Source: Gemmatimonadaceae bacterium
GTDB lineage: Bacteria > Gemmatimonadota > Gemmatimonadetes > Gemmatimonadales > Gemmatimonadaceae
Direction of reading: 5' to 3'
Assembly (NCBI GenBank): GCA_025929535.1
Contig: JAICLZ010000012.1
Location: forward strand, 1-64,000
Length of the DNA stretch: 64,000 nucleotides
Part shown: piece by piece, positions 61,902 to 64,000 of the stretch
Position numbering within the stretch: the stretch's first letter is position 1
Layout: every line of letters starts with the position of its first letter
Position numbers and translations under genes: made by a program
The notes under the pieces: generated by a model
Databases searched by the model: none
Seen by the model: only the letters and a program-made list of their open reading frames with translations
Told to the model about the DNA's origin: nothing

Positions 61902-63301
61902 CCGCACTCAAGCTCGTGGGCGCGTCCGCGCACAAGCTCTGGGGCGGTCGCTTCGCCGGCGAAAGCGCGCCGGCCCTGGATGCGCTCAACCGCTCGATCG
62001 GGGTCGACTTTCGTCTCTGGCCTTTCGATGTCCGACTCTCCAAGGCCTGGGCGATTGCGCTCTGGAGCGCCGGTGTCGTCACCGTCGAGGAGAGTCTCGC
62101 CCTCGAGCACGGGCTCGATGCCGTAGCCGCACGCCTTCGCGCCGGCGCGCAGCCCGTCGCATCGGACGAAGACGTGCACACGCTCATCGATCGTCTGCTC
62201 CACGAGGAGATCGGCGACGTCGCGTCCAGGCTGCACACGGGCCGCAGCCGCAACGATCAGGTCGCGACCGCCACGCGCCTCTGGTCGATGGATGCCTGCG
62301 CAGAGCTCGACGGTACCGTGCGCGATCTGCAGCACGTGATGCTCGCACACGCGGAATCGCTCGCGCACGCGAACGTGCTCATGCCTGCGTACACGCACAT
62401 GCAGCGCGCACAGCCGGTGTCGGCCGCGCACTGGATGCTCTCCCACTTCTGGCCGCTCGACCGCGATCGCGCGCGCCTCGCAGCCTCCGGCCGCGCCGCA
62501 GCCGTGCTCCCGCTGGGCTCGGGCGCCGTCGCCGGCTGCGCATTCCCGATCTCACGCGTACTCCTTCAAGGCAGTCTCGGCTTCGCTCAGCTTTCGCCCA
62601 ACAGCATCGATGCCGTGAGCGACCGCGACTTCGTGGCCGAGTTGCTGTTCACGCTCTCCATGCTCGCGATCCATCTCTCGCGACTCGCCGAAGATCTCAT
62701 TCTGTATGGCACGAGCGAGTTCGGTTTCGTGCAGTTCGGCGACTCGTTCACTACGGGGTCGAGCATGATGCCGCAGAAGCGGAACCCGGATGCCCTCGAG
62801 CTCGCACGCGGCTCCGGTGGACGTCTCCTCGGCGATCTCACATCCCTGCTCGCCACGCTCAAGGGACTGCCGAGCGGCTACAACAAGGATCTGCAGGATG
62901 ACAAACGCGCGCTGTTCGATGCAGTCGACACCACGCTCCTCGTGCTCCCGGGCGTAGCGGGCGCGCTCGGCGAGATCACCTTCCGCCCGGAGCGCATGAA
63001 GGCCGCACTCTCGAGCAGCATGATGGCCACCGATCTCGCGGATTACCTCGTGACCAAGGGTGCGAGCTTCCGCGACGCACATGCCGCGGTTGGCGCACTC
63101 GTGCGCCAGAGCGAAGTATCCGGCATCGAGCTGCACGCGCTCCCACTCAAGACCTTCACGTCCGCACACGCGAGCTTCGGCCCGGATGTGTTCGACGCAC
63201 TCTCCGCTGCAAACAGTGTGGAGCGACGCGAAGCGGAAGGCGGCACCGGCCCGGAAGCGGTCCGTGCTCAGATCCTAAGCGCGCGCAAAACACTACTCTA
63301 G
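61898..63301 (+). CDS. argH: Argininosuccinate lyase
   Basis: The product is 467 residues from a GTG overlapping the argG stop (GTGA). Family motifs: LHTGRSRNDQVAT, MPAYTHMQRAQPVSAAHWM and the signature GSSMMPQKRNPDALE. It cleaves argininosuccinate to arginine and fumarate, the last step of the pathway. The N-terminal KLWGGRF is the usual start region. A short inverted repeat (ACAAACG/CGTTTGT, 63400-63420) lies 99 bases downstream and may end the transcript. Confidence 0.96.
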   Translation: MTALKLVGASAHKLWGGRFAGESAPALDALNRSIGVDFRLWPFDVRLSKAWAIALWSAGVVTVEESLALEHGLDAVAARLRAGAQPVASDEDVHTLIDRLLHEEIGDVASRLHTGRSRNDQVATATRLWSMDACAELDGTVRDLQHVMLAHAESLAHANVLMPAYTHMQRAQPVSAAHWMLSHFWPLDRDRARLAASGRAAAVLPLGSGAVAGCAFPISRVLLQGSLGFAQLSPNSIDAVSDRDFVAELLFTLSMLAIHLSRLAEDLILYGTSEFGFVQFGDSFTTGSSMMPQKRNPDALELARGSGGRLLGDLTSLLATLKGLPSGYNKDLQDDKRALFDAVDTTLLVLPGVAGALGEITFRPERMKAALSSSMMATDLADYLVTKGASFRDAHAAVGALVRQSEVSGIELHALPLKTFTSAHASFGPDVFDALSAANSVERREAEGGTGPEAVRAQILSARKTLL

Positions 63302-63436
63302 CCACGCCAACAACGCCTCGCTGCAGCTGCTTCAGTTGCCAACCAAAGCAGTACCGCTCTGGTGCGCACCGCTCTCTCACCGAGCACCGGTCCGTCGCCA
63401 CAAACGCCGTCACCGTTTGTCATGCTGGGCACACAC

Positions 63437-63473
63437 GAAAATGGGGCGCCACTCTCGCGAGTGACGCCCCATT
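63437..63473 (-). terminator. Intrinsic terminator of the second cold-shock gene
   Basis: AATGGGGCG (63440-63448) and CGCCCCATT (63465-63473) close a stem with inner CACTC/GAGTG pairing and a TCGC loop. On the minus strand a T4 run follows. It is 21 bases past the stop at 63495. Confidence 0.75.
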
Positions 63474-63494
63474 CGTGGTAGTGAAGCGAAGAAT

Positions 63495-63707
63495 TTAGCG
63501 CTTCGTCACGTTCTCGGCGGCGGGGCCTTTCTGACCCTCGACGATCTCGAACTCCACGGCATCGCCTTCAGCCAACGTCTTGAACCCGTTGCCCTGAATG
63601 GCGCTGTAGTGCACGAAGCAATCCTTCTGTCCGTTGTCCGGGGTAATGAAGCCAAAACCCTTGGCGTCATTAAACCACTTCACTTTGCCAGTGACACGCA
63701 TTTCCAA
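63495..63707 (-). CDS. Cold-shock protein, CspA family (second copy)
   Basis: This 70-residue single cold-shock domain has KGFGFI (RNP1) and CFVHYS (RNP2). It is similar to the protein at 33689 but has Asn-Gly-Gln-Lys-Asp-Cys instead of Glu-Gly-Gly-Pro-Asp-Val before RNP2. It binds single-stranded nucleic acids. The ATG follows CAGGAG. A leader of over 100 bases containing an intrinsic-terminator-like hairpin precedes it. Confidence 0.96.
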   Translation of the reverse strand: MEMRVTGKVKWFNDAKGFGFITPDNGQKDCFVHYSAIQGNGFKTLAEGDAVEFEIVEGQKGPAAENVTKR

Positions 63708-63810
63708 CTCCTGATATGATTTTGTACAGGGGGCGGAAGCGCTGACCCTGACAAATGTTGCCGTGACGCGCGCCTGTGTGCCATCGCGTCAGCCTCATCC
63801 ACTGACGAAC

Positions 63811-63848
63811 ATAAAAAAAGACCCAAGGCAAGTATTCCGCCCGGGTCT
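63811..63848 (-). terminator. Terminator-like hairpin upstream of the second cold-shock gene
   Basis: On the minus strand AGACCC and GGGTCT pair, with a partial inner GGC/GCC pairing, and are followed by T7. It lies about 110 bases before the csp ATG. It either ends a gene outside the window or acts as an attenuator in the csp leader. The last ~290 bases of the window hold no other supported gene. Confidence 0.65.
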
Positions 63849-64000
63849 GCATGTTCGCGAACGGGTGGTGCCGAGAAAAAGATATGTAACGCTGGCGCGC
63901 GCCGCAATAGCTACTTAGTACACACCAGTTGAGGCCGGTATGAGGGGCTCAACTCCCCCAACACGCACTCCCCTGCCTCGGATCCGCTCACTGCGACGCC

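Noticed and set aside
63400-63420. ACAAACG/CGTTTGT repeat after argH as a firm terminator
   Set aside because: Seven-base stem, no T run, 99 bases from the stop; mentioned only with argH.

Overview
The window is 64 kb of GC-rich bacterial chromosome, densely packed with genes on both strands. It contains no rRNA, tRNA, insertion sequence, integrase or CRISPR array that I could see. The combination of a type III glutamine synthetase, an MqnD enzyme of the futalosine menaquinone route, Ku plus LigD end joining, several TolC/RND, OmpA-like and beta-barrel envelope proteins, many lipobox-type lipoproteins and a short GNAT-type N-acetylglutamate synthase fits a Gram-negative-type aerobic soil or water bacterium. 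Gemmatimonadota is my best guess. That is inference from gene content; no 16S gene is present to confirm it.

Layout. Positions 1-8.5 kb: the end of an OmpA-type protein, glutamine synthetase III, a DipZ-type thiol:disulfide protein, an ECF sigma/anti-sigma pair, a GNAT enzyme, a zinc-ribbon membrane protein and MqnD. 8.6-18.2 kb: a GAF/PAS histidine kinase overlapping a receiver-HD-GYP regulator, then a translationally coupled TolC / adaptor / RND efflux operon. 18.4-25.8 kb: an acidic-then-basic histone-like protein, a MerR regulator, an Lhr superfamily 2 helicase and a phospholipase D-type synthase. 25.8-33.5 kb: a plasmid-type RPA-like replication initiator, a carboxy-terminal protease, a TolB-like propeller lipoprotein, an SPFH protein, two small zinc-ribbon proteins, a phosphodiesterase and an unknown lipoprotein. 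33.7-40.1 kb: a cold-shock protein, Ku, LigD, an NlpC/P60 hydrolase and a Nudix-type regulator with a palindrome inside its own promoter. 40.1-50.1 kb: a GH3 enzyme, a YggX-like protein, a desaturase, an M1 aminopeptidase, an aldo/keto reductase, a metallophosphoesterase, a DUF1080-like lipoprotein, a second histone-like protein and an alpha/beta hydrolase. 50.3-56.6 kb: homoserine kinase, a Crp-family regulator divergent from a [FeFe]-hydrogenase-like protein, MarC, an Smr-domain protein and two paralogous beta-barrel proteins. 56.6-63.3 kb: a complete-looking arginine cluster (argC-argB-argD-NAGS on minus, argR and argG-argH on plus). 63.5 kb: a second cold-shock gene.

How they work together. 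The arginine genes form a regulon with matching palindromes at the argC and argG promoters and argR between them. Ku and LigD form the end-joining system and carry basic histone H1-like tails or linkers; two stand-alone proteins in the window look similar. Many gene pairs overlap by exactly four bases (ATGA or GTGA), which implies translational coupling.

The most unusual items are the orphan [FeFe]-hydrogenase C-domain homologue beside a Crp regulator, the RPA-like initiator in a chromosomal context, and a recurring promoter arrangement whose -10 box sits 5-7 bases before a start codon, predicting leaderless mRNAs (argC, the Nudix regulator, thrB, the Smr gene).
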